A stretch of 64,000 nucleotides of DNA from NCBI GenBank assembly GCA_917880885.1, contig OU862934.1, positions 29,062,734-29,126,733 of the forward strand, read 5' to 3'. Position 1 is the stretch's first letter. Each line of letters begins with the position of its first letter. A program made the position numbers and the translations under genes. This document shows positions 1 to 9,405 of the stretch, one piece after another. A model generated the notes under the pieces. It had not been told where the DNA came from and did no database searches. It saw only the letters and a program-made list of their open reading frames with translations. Origin of the DNA: Limnephilus marmoratus. Lineage: Eukaryota; Arthropoda; Insecta; Trichoptera; Limnephilidae.

Positions 1-380
1 CTTTCGGTATCTCTGTCAGTCCTTCCATCTCTCGTAAACATACTTCCCAAGTACACAAACTCATCCACCTGCTCCAAATACTCATCATTCACAACTATGT
101 TGCACATTGTTTTCATACTCTCTCTTTCAAATACCATGACTTTAGACTTACTTACATTCATCATTAACTCATTCTTCATACATACTTCGTTCATCCTAGA
201 CACGAGAGACTGTAGATCTTACATGATGTTAGAAATCAGCACCGCATCATCAGCATACAACAGGCAGCATACTACCAGATTACTCAAGTTCGCGCCCAAT
301 CCCATCTCTTTCAATTCTTGCATACAATTATCGATGTATAGATTGAATAACCATGGTGCCATCACGCAGCCTTGGTTTAG
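1..380 (-). pseudogene. RTE-like LINE reverse transcriptase fragment
   Basis: Minus-strand translation gives the reverse transcriptase motif QGCVMAPWLFNLYID followed by the catalytic YADD box, then a segment ending in VDEFVYLGSMFTRDGRTD that runs off the left edge. These motifs are typical of RTE-clade retrotransposons, where the enzyme copies element RNA at a nicked chromosomal site. An in-frame TAA at 219-221, just after the YADD region, interrupts an otherwise continuous frame, so this copy is dead. The upstream end near 380 is truncated and loses similarity. Related C-terminal RTE fragments occur at 18.9 kb, 33.8 kb and 56.4 kb. Clade assignment is by motif only. Confidence 0.75.
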
Positions 381-928
381 TGGTGAATTAGTATTGTAAT
401 TACTAGGTAGATAACAAAATTTATAGTTAACCATATATTGTATGAGCTACCATGAAAATCTAAATGAAAAAAAAAACTCTTTTTCACATTTTCCCAATAG
501 AAGAATAAATAATGGTGGTTCATTAATTTAACTTCTTTCGTATAAGTATCCTTCCATTTATCTTCCCACATCATTTAACATTACAAAACTGGTCAAAAAA
601 TGACTGTATAATTAATTCGTAGAAAACTCAGTGACAGCCGACTACAGATAACCACCGACTATATTTCTATCCACATCCATCACAAGGACAAAAATCCGCC
701 GGATACGGAAGCGGGCCGGAAATGCGCCATTAACATACCGTGTACTGGAACCGGAAGCGAGTCTCCGCGGCAACATATCCCATTTCCTTCCGTCAATCAG
801 AGGGAGATAGATGACTACTTTCGTTATTCGGATAAATAACATTGATAAAATAGGGATGCGAGAAATGATTGCATAACTTTCGTCGAATGCTTGCAGAATA
901 TTTGATTTTATTTTGAAATTATTTAATT
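381..928. other. No recognisable gene
   Basis: AT-rich stretch with a more GC-rich patch at about 690-780. Short reading frames exist but show no motif I recognise. Confidence 0.5.
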
Positions 929-1290
929 ACTAGTTTTTCCCGCGACTTCGCTTGCGTGGTATTAGGGGGGTTCCCACTCCGCCTCCTCCACCTCACCCCT
1001 TCTCCCCCTCCAACCACTCCATCCTCTGCTCCCCCCTTCCCCCTCCAGCATTTATTTGAAGTACTCCCCTAATAATTTGAATCGAACAAATTATAGATAT
1101 CTTACTAACGTGTCACCTATTGCATTCTTAATACACATTTCATAATGCCAGAGCTCTGAGCTATAGCCTATATAGATGTATGAGCTATATTATTGTAAAG
1201 TTTCATTAAAATCCATTCAGTAGTTTTTGCGTGAAAGAGTAACAAACATGGATCCATACAAAATTTCGCTTGTATAATATTCGTAGGATT
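929..1290 (+). repeat. REP-C-type dispersed repeat, divergent copy
   Basis: Contains the pyrimidine-rich block CCACTCCGCCTCCTCCACCT and the later CATAATGCCAGAGCTC segment found in the other REP-C copies at 10.6, 13.8, 18.5, 25.2 and 58.1 kb, but with a different head and tail (CCATTCAGTAGTTTTTGCGTG). It carries no coding capacity. The class of element is unknown to me. Confidence 0.55.
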
Positions 1291-1319
1291 AGTAGGATAT
1301 ATATATTATTTGGATTAAT

Positions 1320-1590
1320 ATTTGCGGCAGAGTGGAAGATACTCCCAGTATCGCCCTGTTATAAGACCTTTCAATATTGAAAAAAATGCTTAAAATGACT
1401 TTAGCCGTGTTTGGTGACCAGATCTGAGTAGCCACTTACTTATTACTACTATACTTCCCCACCTTCCTCTTTCCTATCTCATTCCCCTCCCCACTATCTT
1501 CAGCCTCACAATACACCTCAATTGGGGATGCTATCGTCTCACTGACTCAAGACGGGAGCAGCTGGGACTATTGTGAGGTATTCATGTAAA
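1320..1590 (+). mobile_element. SINE-S body, headless copy
   Basis: Contains the SINE-S core in order: GTGGAAGATACTC, GTGTTTGGTGACCAGATCTG, a C-rich stretch, then TTGGGGATGC and the GGGAGCAGCTGGGACT segment. The same order is seen at 15.4, 27.5, 61.9 (minus) and 63.1 kb (minus). The tRNA-like head seen in the 62.4-kb copy is missing here, consistent with 5' truncation. Confidence 0.6.
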
Positions 1591-1616
1591 AAAAAGAAAC
1601 CAAATCTTAGATTATT

Positions 1617-1735
1617 GGGGGGGGTAGGGGTACCGCCGGCGTGGGAACCATTTATTTTTTAACCAACACCTCTGCCATCGATCACCTCAAATGGTTCGAT
1701 CTGTTTGATGACTTAGCAGGGGTGCCAAAGTGTAA
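1617..1735 (+). mobile_element. SINE-B 5' portion
   Basis: Contains GGTACCGCCG, GGGAACCATTTATT, a TCACCTCAAATGGTTCG segment and TTAGCAGGGGTGCC, which align in order with the 5' halves of the SINE-B copies at 9.1 kb and 53.0 kb. The shared 3' stem-loop is absent, so the copy is truncated. Confidence 0.6.
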
Positions 1736-1815
1736 CGAGTTGAACATCTTAAGATTAATGCGTTTGTCTCGGTAAGAAAAGAGATCCTGGGTTCCAGTCC
1801 CAGCTGTGACCGCCA
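1736..1815 (+). mobile_element. tRNA-like SINE-U head
   Basis: The segment ends with TCCTGGGTTCCAGTCCCAGC followed by GTGACC, matching the B-box and acceptor side of the SINE-U heads at 50.3, 50.9, 51.0 and 61.3 kb. It is degenerate in the A-box half and is not a functional tRNA gene. Confidence 0.45.
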
Positions 1816-1932
1816 TCTTTTGAAGTGAAAATTTCTTTAGCACCGTTTAATTTGAAACTAGATGAAACGAAAAAAAGCGACACTAAAAAGAGACAAACAC
1901 GTACATATGTAGGATTGACAACGAGAGAAATA

Positions 1933-2612
1933 GATAGTATAATCGGTCTCCTCTTTGTGCGGTGCTTCGTAGCCTTCCCACTCTTGTCAAATTTAGTTTT
2001 TTGAAGGTTTCACTTTTACTGCGTGTAAATTGTGCACTGATTTTTAAAAATTTTGGGTTTCTTGTTCTTTTTCATGTTTCCATTTAGTCAGGTGGGAATG
2101 CTGTCCTTGTTCTACCGGTATTACAATGGAAGATGCTCCGAGGAACTAGCGTCATTGATCCCTTCGGCACCGGTGCATAATCGAGAACACGCCAAACACG
2201 CGCCCACCATTTGTACACGGTTGACATTAGTCACCTGAGAACGGATCGTTTCTATGACTCGTTCTTGAGTTCAACGGCTCGGCTGTGGAACGATTTGCCG
2301 ACCTCTGTGTTTCCTCCCTCCTACAACATGGGTCTCTTCTAGACCAATGTTCATTCCTTCCTCTCCTCAATAAGACCCTCCACACAGTATCCCAGATGAC
2401 ATAGGCCCTGAGGGAAATTATTTTCCTCAGGGCCTCCTGTGTGGAGCTAATGTAAAAAAAGATATTATAATCGGTCTCCTCTTTGTGCGATGCTTCGTAG
2501 CCTTCCCACTCTTATCAAATTTAGTTTTTTGGATGTTTCACTTTTACTGCGTGTGAACTGTACACTGATTTTAAAAAAAATGAGTGTCTTGTTCTTTTTC
2601 ATATTTCCATTT
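1933..2612. repeat. 150-bp direct repeats flanking a LINE-A fragment
   Basis: Segments 1933-2087 and 2463-2612 are near copies: both contain ATAATCGGTCTCCTCTTTGT, a GCTTCGTAGCCTTCCCACTC segment, and end at CCATTTAG. They lie immediately on each side of the LINE-A fragment at 2088-2460. They could be an unusually long target-site duplication or a tandem duplication that captured the LINE. Confidence 0.75.
2088..2460 (+). pseudogene. LINE-A 3'-terminal fragment
   Basis: Encodes a broken version of the reverse transcriptase C-terminus found at 48.4 kb (LSLFYRYYNGRCSEELASLI, then further conserved blocks), with frame changes after about 60 residues. The 3' untranslated part contains a nested stem-loop: outer arms CTCCACACAG-like at 2378-2387 and 2437-2446, inner arms AGGCCCTGAGG at 2403-2413 and CCTCAGGGCCT at 2425-2435, followed by a short A-run. 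The copy is 5'-truncated, the usual result of target-primed reverse transcription. Confidence 0.75.
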
Positions 2613-2751
2613 AGATTTATTAGTATTATCTTCTTCTTCAATGAAAGTATTACTTGAATTATATTTACTCTAAACCGACTGCGTACTGTATATAAGTGTG
2701 CCCGGGGCCAACTGTAGGGGGATAAAATAGCATGGCATCCTAAAAGTTGAA

Positions 2752-2945
2752 AGTTAGATTGACCGGTCACTGGTTGAGTAGGCATCGCATTTGGATCCCA
2801 CCCAGACGTTCCGTGTTCGATTCCTCGGCTGGCTAAGTCCTCCATCACATCTCAAGCAACATTTTCGGATTACTGTGGTGGCAGTAGGAGAATTTCAAAT
2901 ATTGTCGGGTTATTCGTAACTCGGGAATATTTGTCTTTCTTATTA
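2752..2945 (+). mobile_element. SINE-T, tRNA-derived SINE
   Basis: Starts with GGTCACTGGTTGAGTAGGC (A-box-like TGGTTGAGT) and has the B-box-like GTGTTCGATTCC near 2814, the arrangement of an internal RNA polymerase III promoter. The body continues through GGCTGGCTAAGTCCTCCATC and ends with TTTGTCTTTCTT plus an A-run. Further copies lie at 50.66 kb (plus) and 56.0 kb (minus). Confidence 0.75.
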
Positions 2946-3539
2946 AAAAAAAAAGATTATTTTTTGCAAACGGAAAGGTCGTTTGATTCACGGAACCTCC
3001 ACAGCAGCACTTCCTCTTTGAGAAAACACCCCCTCTTTTAGCATACGCTTAGCGAAATACAAAAACACGAATTTGTAAATAATGGACTTGAAGTATTTAG
3101 GTCATACAAAATACGTTTATTGTTTCTTGATACAAATAATGTACTGTGATGTTAGGTGTGCGTCTTTTTGTATTGTTTTTTTTTTTCAATCATTGGAACT
3201 GGATAACATCACCTTTGTGGAATAGTAGTTCCGGTCACATCACAGGATTTTTTAAAAATGTTTTTGGCTTTCACCCTCAACGGTGTTCTAAGCCATTATT
3301 TCTAAGTATGGTGAGAGGAAAGGTGAATTTATGCATTAATTTTATTTAAAGGGCAAATTTCTAAATTTTATGGAAGATTGTAGTCGAGATCAGACTTAGA
3401 AGAGATGAGATGTTGAATGGAGATGAGGCAATTTCAGAGAAGGCTTGAGTGGATATTTGTTTAGAGAAAAACAACTAAAAAATACGTGATCAAAAGTTCC
3501 CGCTTCTAGACCACAGAAATCCGACCACCATCTGTCAAG
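2946..3539. other. No recognisable gene
   Basis: Short open frames only. None shows a motif I recognise, and I saw no match to the repeat families named elsewhere in the window. Confidence 0.4.
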
Positions 3540-3960
3540 GACGTGAATTTTAAAAAGATAAAAAGGAACGGAACACTGCGTAACAGAATTCAGTGGCGGA
3601 AATGTCCTTTTGGAAAAATGGGATTTGGAAAATGGTACATTTTCAAACGGTTTATTCGTATTATGTTGATGATAAGCTTCCGGATTCCACTACGTAATAC
3701 TAGAAGTCAAGATTTATTTCAGTGTAGAAATTCTGGGACTAACTACCATATGTATTCTTCTTTGCCCAGAATACTTATGAAGGGAAACAATTATACCAAG
3801 TCAGTGGACATCTTCAATTTATGTTTAAACAAATATAAAATATTGTTACTGAGACAGTTCAGTTATGTACATTGAATGCTTTGTATTTTCTTATTATTCA
3901 TATGTAATGTAAAAGCCCCGAAAAAGGGCGTTAATCAATAAATAAATAAATAAATAAAAT
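3540..3960 (+). pseudogene. CR1/jockey-type LINE 3' end
   Basis: The plus-strand frame ending at 3875 resembles the last 60 residues of the 29-32 kb LINE: both share an RxxNTRS or FNNTRT block, then LPRI or FPRL, and a terminal cysteine-lysine-rich stretch. The 3' untranslated region has the short hairpin GCCCCGAAAAAGGGC at 3915-3929 followed by a (TAAA)n tail, the same architecture as the 28.9-kb LINE. The fragment is strongly 5'-truncated and non-functional. Confidence 0.7.
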
Positions 3961-4190
3961 AACAATAAGATAAATTGTTTAAATTACAGAAGAGTATAAA
4001 TATAAATAAAAGTAAATATAAGTACAAGCCGAATATATGTATAAAGAAGCACAAGCGAATTCAATATGAACAAAATGATTATATTCAACAAGTAAATAAA
4101 TAGTTTCATGTACATGAAAATTATAACGATTTTCCATTTCCTTCGGAAGTGAATTCCAATTGGAAATACAAGGGCTTCAGTAGGGCAAAA
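3961..4190 (-). pseudogene. LINE C-terminal fragment (weak)
   Basis: On the minus strand, WNSLPKEMENRYNF and LLVEYNH resemble the end of CR1-like reverse transcriptases (N-S-L-P followed by a K-rich stretch and a final YLL-type motif). The similarity is short, and the fragment abuts the (TAA)n tract into which the next element is placed. Confidence 0.4.
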
Positions 4191-5380
4191 TAATAATAAT
4201 AATAATTCTATTTGCAAGGCAGATAGAAATATTACACCTTTAAATTTATATGACGAGAATGCCAACATTCTTATAAATACTAACCAGGAATTATTAGATT
4301 CCTGGTCAAATAAAATTATTCACGCAAAACACTTCAATTATCTCAACCAAACGTATGTTGATAAACTTTCGTCAAACAAATGGTTGGGTATTGGAGAGTT
4401 GAGCGCAGAAATAGAAGGATTTATGCTTCAAGATAGAGTCATTAATACTAAAAATTATAGGAAGCATATAATCAAAGACATAAATTAAATTGATGATTTA
4501 TGTAGAAAATGTTTGGCTTTTCCGGAAACTATAGAACATATTATATCGGGATGTTCTATATTAGCGCCGTCCGAGTATACATTTAGGCACAATCAGGTTT
4601 TAAAAATAATTCACCAAAGTTTGGTAATTAAACATAACTTGATTGATTGCCGTAATGTAGTACCATATTATGAATATGAACCAAATTCATTTATAGAAAA
4701 TGAATTTTATAAAATATATTATGATAAAACTATACTAACAGACAGAACAATTAGTCATAATAGACCTGATATAGTTTTACATGACAAAATTAAAAAAATA
4801 ACTTATATCATTGATGTAGCTATTCCAAATTCCTGTAATATTAAAAAAACTATTTCTGAAAAAATAAGAAAATACACAGATTTAGGAAATGAGATTAAAA
4901 GAATTTGGCATTCTCGGACTATAAAAATATTGCCATTTGTTATTTCGGCCACTGGCATAATACCTAGGAATCTGATTCAAAATTTAAGCATATTAGATTT
5001 GTCAAAGAATTTGTATATAAAAATGCAAAAATCAGTAATTTTAAATACATGTAGGATTACAAAAGATTTTTTAAATATTTATATTGAGGGATCAGTAGGA
5101 TTTATAGGTTCAATTAGAAATGCCACAGAGCCGAACCCTCTGATATGAAAATATCTGGAGTCGGTGAATTATATTCCCATTTGGTCTCTAGTAGGTTGAC
5201 ATGTTGTTCTTGTATTGTTTTGTATTTATAATACTTATATAGTGCAATTGCATAGCGTGGATTCACTAGATGATCATTTGGGAAAGTGTATGGAAGGGTT
5301 TAGTTTTTCCTTCTTTTTTTTTTTTGGGGGAAAATTTAACCCGGACATTTAAATCTGGTGCGTTAAATAATAATAATAAT
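4191..5380 (+). pseudogene. Dong/R4-like LINE, 3' half with restriction-like endonuclease
   Basis: A frame open from about 4199 to 5148 is broken once, by TAA at 4486-4488. Around 4501 it has a zinc-knuckle pattern C-R-K-C, then H and C in a CX2C..HX4C spacing (IEHIISGC). Further on, RPDIVLHDK followed by YIIDVAIP fits the PD-(D/E)XK restriction-like endonuclease that R2/R4/Dong elements carry after the zinc knuckle to nick their target. The element is 5'-truncated and has no reverse transcriptase. It lies between (TAA)n tracts at 4191-4206 and 5364-5380. The Bombyx element Dong is reported from TAA repeats, so the setting supports the assignment. Without the tracts I would only call it a REL-bearing LINE. 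Confidence 0.65.
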
Positions 5381-6480
5381 TGGCTAATTTATATAGCGCT
5401 GTTTTCGTGGAAAATCACCTCAAGGGCGCTGTACAAATAAATATATAAAAGAATTAATATTACTGGCTTATAACTAAGATTTACAATTACAACTAGTGAC
5501 TTACATCTAAGACTTATAGCTACTTATATTACTGGCTTACAACTAAGATTTACATTTATAACTAGTGACTTACATCTAAGACTTATAGCTAGTGACTTAT
5601 GACTAAGACATATAGATTCTAACCTAAAACTGATGACCTATTAAGAGCGTTTAACCAGCCAGCGGACGAAAATCCACATTTCGTCGAAAGTTGTTCTTAC
5701 GATCGTGCAGGGCGATTACAATGAGAAAGATTAATTATTCTCCGTACCAGCTTTTTAAAATTATAACTCAATATCGAATTCATTTCAATCCAAATTAGCT
5801 TTAATTTATACCTTCATCCAAAAATGCCGAAAGGCGTGATGATAAAACTATTAAAATAGTGTACTTTTTGTAGTTATTTTTTGATTATAAGTATTTATCA
5901 TTTTTCAATAATGTCTAAATTTAATAAGAATGTTAAAAAAATCTGAAATATATTAGTTTGTAAGTGCGCAAATAAATACACAAATGGACCAATTTTCGTC
6001 AAGAAACACATGTACGTACATATTTTTTAATGATTTTATTGAAACTAAAATTAAAATTCTAATACATAATTCTGCTAGATAATGAATTGATTTATTTTAC
6101 TACATGATTATATTATTTGAAATGGGTGTGGTATAATACAAAAACTTTTTTGAAAATTTAACAGATCTGCCAACGACCTATGGAATAACCTTATTATACT
6201 AAAAATTTAAAAAAAATCTAAAAATTTATTACATAACTTCACTAGAAAAAAGAACAATCTTTCGAAATCCATTTATAATTTTTTGTGGAAAAGAGTCAAT
6301 ACGTCTAAAAACTTTTTTGAAAATGACGTATTTCCGGCTTTCTCTGGTAATGCCCTCTTAACACACTGAATCATTAGTATCTAAAAGCCATTTCCTTAGA
6401 TTATATACTTTAGAAGTAAAAACGTTATTATTTTTAATTGTCATTGGTAGTTTATTAAATATTTTGGATACAATATTTTC
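5381..6480. other. AT-rich region with a 69-bp tandem duplication
   Basis: Positions 5459-5596 hold two copies of a 69-bp unit that begins TATTACTGGCTTA and ends in ACTTATAGCT. Upstream, TATATAGCGC and CAAGGGCGCTGTACAAATAA form a possible short repeat end at 5391-5440. The rest is AT-rich with no coding signal. Confidence 0.55.
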
Positions 6481-6483
6481 AGT

Positions 6484-7233
6484 TTTTTTCAGTTTCAGTG
6501 CCGGCAACCCGGGCGTTTATTTATTTTTCATTTATTTACAAAGTTTTATTTTACCCACCTCACTAGACACAGTCTGTTCCGAGGTAGGTGTATATAGTTT
6601 AAGGTTCTTTCACCGTATTTATTGGTACATTTTGGAATCGCCAATCCTTAATTTTGAGGGACATTACATTAAGAACTTACGTAATAATTATAATTATGTT
6701 TGGAAATGTAATAATGAACGCGATGCTGCGCTAATATGTACATTTATTTATATAGTGCCGGACCACCGGGGTCGATGTTTAAATTTTTTAATATTTTTTT
6801 TCATTACGATGCTTTAAAAAAAACTTATAAAATAGTTGTCGTCCCTGTTGTTGAAATCTACGTATGCGAGGCTGGACGTTGAATTTAGTTTATTCCCTTG
6901 AACGCCCACAAATAACAATTATACCATTTAGCCGAAGTGCTTTCCTCATTCAGGACAAGAGAGACAGGAGAACAGGATAAGTTAGCGGGTATTTATGGTT
7001 TCCTTGCGGTGACTCCACACAGCGTGGGATGGAGGTATTTTCTATGCCGATGTAACTGGCTGTATACACAATATAAGGCTTTTACTTTCTCTTTACATGA
7101 GGATAACCGTTTTTCCGCTTTAGTTTCAGTTTCAGTGCCGGCAACCCGGGCGTTTATTTAGTTTCATGGTTATTTACATTTATTTTTCTTTTACCCGCCT
7201 CACTAGACAGAGTCTGTTCCGAGGCGAGTAAAT
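6484..7233. repeat. Pair of about 110-bp direct repeats 640 bp apart
   Basis: 6484-6592 and 7123-7231 both contain AGTTTCAGTGCCGGCAACCC, GGGCGTTTATTTA, then a Y-rich stretch, ACCYRCCTCACTAGACA and GTCTGTTCCGAGG. They differ by small indels. The 530 bp between has short frames that I cannot assign. The layout would fit a tiny LTR-type (TRIM-like) element or simple duplication, but I saw no primer-binding site or TG..CA ends that settle it. Confidence 0.5.
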
Positions 7234-7528
7234 CACATATTATGTTTGTTCCAAAAGAAATGTGTGTATTTAAACAAATATATATATATATATATGTATG
7301 TAAAAAGATAAAAAAAGATAAATTATATGTTGGTATATTAAATATTTACATACATACTTTGTTTTTTAGATAAAAGTAAATTAAAATTTTGTGACAGTTG
7401 AATATAGCGGTTACATAATAGAAGTAATAATTCATAATTTATCATAATAATTAATATTGCAAAATTGCAGTTTCTCGTATTTGTTTTATTTGAATATTAT
7501 ATAATTTCGTGAGAACTTGTATGAAATG

Positions 7529-7852
7529 TTATTTATTTAGAATATTTTGAATGTCTGTTCTTTCCTTTTCATTCAACCATATTACAAATCTTTTGAAAAG
7601 CCAATTCAAATTATTTGGGGTGACGTAAGTTTTTGTTTGTGTTAGGAAGGTATTGAAAATGTGTGGTGCTAGGTAAGATTCGTGTTTTTTTGCAAAAGTT
7701 GATTTGATATGGGGAACTTGAAAGTGCCTATTAATTTTTGCTCTTGTGTTTTGCGAGTGAGGTATGTGGAGATGTGAAGTTTTGATACAGTTTTTGTAAA
7801 TGATCTTCCTCATGAATAGTTTATTTACGTCTAGTAATTTGTTTTTGATCAT
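7529..7852 (-). pseudogene. LINE reverse transcriptase C-terminal fragment
   Basis: 107-codon minus frame. The pattern HSQNTRAK, then KSTFAKKHESYLAPHIFN and a terminal WLFKRFVIWL fits the C-terminal tail of CR1-like LINE reverse transcriptases (NTR box, then a tyrosine and asparagine rich block). No catalytic motifs are present. The region from 7234 to 7528 to its left is AT-rich and may be its 3' untranslated part. Confidence 0.55.
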
Positions 7853-7937
7853 TAGCTGTTCCGTCGGATGTTGGTAAGGTTTAGTAATAGCTTACTTACT
7901 ATAAAACCTACTGACAACAATATTAAAATATATACAA

Positions 7938-7941
<4 letters not shown>

Positions 7942-8022
<81 letters not shown>
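7942..8022. repeat. (AT)n microsatellite
   Basis: About 80 bp of uninterrupted AT dinucleotides. It ends exactly where the Penelope-like coding similarity begins (TATATTGG can be read as the YIG of a GIY-YIG motif), so the expansion may have started in those codons. Confidence 0.95.
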
Positions 8023-8026
<4 letters not shown>

Positions 8027-8411
8027 AAAACTTTTAATTAGAATAAAAAACATTTAAGGTTTCTTAATAATAATAATTTTTCCGAGTTCGCAAACCATAT
8101 CATTGAAAACAATCATAGTTTAAAAAAAATACGGGGATGAATATTCTCCATATTAACAATAAAGGAAAATGCTTAGGTTACTTAGAAGCCTTGGAAATAA
8201 ATAAAAAAATCCCTTAAAATAATCATTGTCAATAAACAAAAAAAATTATAGCACAATCTTGGATATGTTCCCATTCAATGTCCGTTTCTTTTTCCCCACA
8301 CACTCTTCATTAAACCCTAGCCACGCCACCGGGGTGGTGGTTACCACAACACAGTAATAATACATTGTACCCACCTACTGTTTGTAATTGTTAAGTCATC
8401 ATATTATGTTT

Positions 8412-8449
8412 GCCCTGAGGAAGGAACGGTCGTTCCGAAACCAGTCGGC
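8412..8449 (+). ncRNA. Hammerhead-ribozyme-like motif
   Basis: Core order matches a type I hammerhead: GCC, CTGAGGA (core box 8415-8421), one extra A, stem II GGAACG/CGTTCC, GAAA at 8437-8440, a very short stem III, the cleavage-type dinucleotide TC at 8445-8446, and GGC to close stem I. Stem III reads CCAG here instead of CCGG, so one of its two pairs is lost. The extra A between core and stem II departs from the canonical fold. Activity is untested. Confidence 0.6.
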
Positions 8450-8453
8450 GTTA

Positions 8454-8858
8454 AGGCTCCGCAACTGGGCCCGAAAAGAAGAAGATGAAGAGATACGAAA
8501 TTACGAATGTTAGAGGAGAGCGCTAACATTTACAGCGACAAAATCGATGCGAAAATTGCGAAAATGTTTAATAAAACACGACTCGTTTAAAATAGAGCAA
8601 AAATCTCGCGGGCGTTATCTTAAACAGATTTAATGATACACTGTGAACATTTTCATACAATTGTAAAATAACTGAAACAAATGTGATTATAATAATTTTT
8701 GGAGCATACTTTGCGATTTTCTCTATCGAGGAAATTTTTATATAATTTGCGTTTCGGCGCGGGCAATGTCTATATATTATCTTCAAGTATAACATATATT
8801 TTTTAAGAGCTTTAAAACTTAACGCGTTTAAGGGAGTATGTAAGAAATCGGTAGAAAT
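8454..8858 (+). mobile_element. TTAA-flanked MITE, about 405 bp
   Basis: Begins right after TTAA (8450-8453) with GGCTCCGCAACTGGGCCCG and continues through a body that matches, in inverse orientation, the two halves at 34150-34385 and 48154-48331. It sits in the terminal region of a Penelope-like element, whose uninterrupted form (50.5 kb) reads GGCTTTAAAC at this point. The far end lacks the inverted terminus and the second TTAA, so it is eroded. TTAA duplications are typical of piggyBac and Kolobok elements; I cannot choose between them. Confidence 0.65.
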
Positions 8859-9114
8859 TCGATAAAATATATAAGTGGTTCTGACAAAAATATATATTGT
8901 TTTGATAATTTATTTATAAAAAAGTATATTTTGTTGTTTTTGTTAATGTGAGCGCCGCACAACTAGGCTGTTCGAAGGTGAAATAAACACTGTCAGCTTT
9001 AACAATAAATGTGGTGAAAATTTTACATAATTGATAAACAACCGTGCACGTGAAAACCTTACTTATATAGACATACAGACTTAAAATAGTTCATGTAAAG
9101 ATATATACGTTGTT

Positions 9115-9405
9115 TATCCCGCCAAACATCCTATGTACCATAGGTCACTCCAAGTGGTTCGCTACGTTTGGTGATTTAGCAGGGGTGCCCGGGTTCATGG
9201 GGTGAGGTTTGTCTAAGTCTTGGAGGCGGATGACCAGGACACACTGAACCCCAGATTCCTAAAACCCTGATCCCTTAAACCCTTTTCCTTCCCAGAACTC
9301 TCCTCTCCTTCCTTAAAAAAACCCTTCACACAGCATCCCCAAAGATGGCATAGACCCTGAGGGAAATTATTTTTCTCAAGGTCTCCTGTGTGGAGCTCAC
9401 GTAAA
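9115..9405 (+). mobile_element. SINE-B copy
   Basis: 5' half with CATAGGTCACTCCAAGTGGT and TTAGCAGGGGTGCC, then a linker, then the tail shared with LINE-A: CTTCACACAG at 9324-9333 and CTGTGTGGAG at 9386-9395 as outer arms, and an inner stem 9352-9362 with 9374-9384. In the inner stem a G-C pair of other copies is replaced by A-T, a compensatory change. It ends in an A-run. Confidence 0.7.

Larger units (their letters stand above)
8022..8920 (+). mobile_element. Penelope-like element 3' fragment
   Basis: Plus-strand translation after the AT tract shows NNNNFSEFANHII, the conserved block that follows the GIY-YIG motif in Penelope-like elements, whose single protein fuses a reverse transcriptase to this endonuclease. 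The frame is broken by stops. Downstream lies the non-coding terminal part, with a hammerhead-like motif at 8412-8449. The element is interrupted at 8454 by a TTAA-flanked MITE and resumes near 8860 with AAATATATAAGTGGTTC, which matches the Penelope-like copy at 63.6 kb. Confidence 0.75.

Noticed and set aside
7942..8022. Long AT tract as an origin or scaffold site
   Set aside because: A plain dinucleotide microsatellite at the edge of a Penelope-like fragment explains it.
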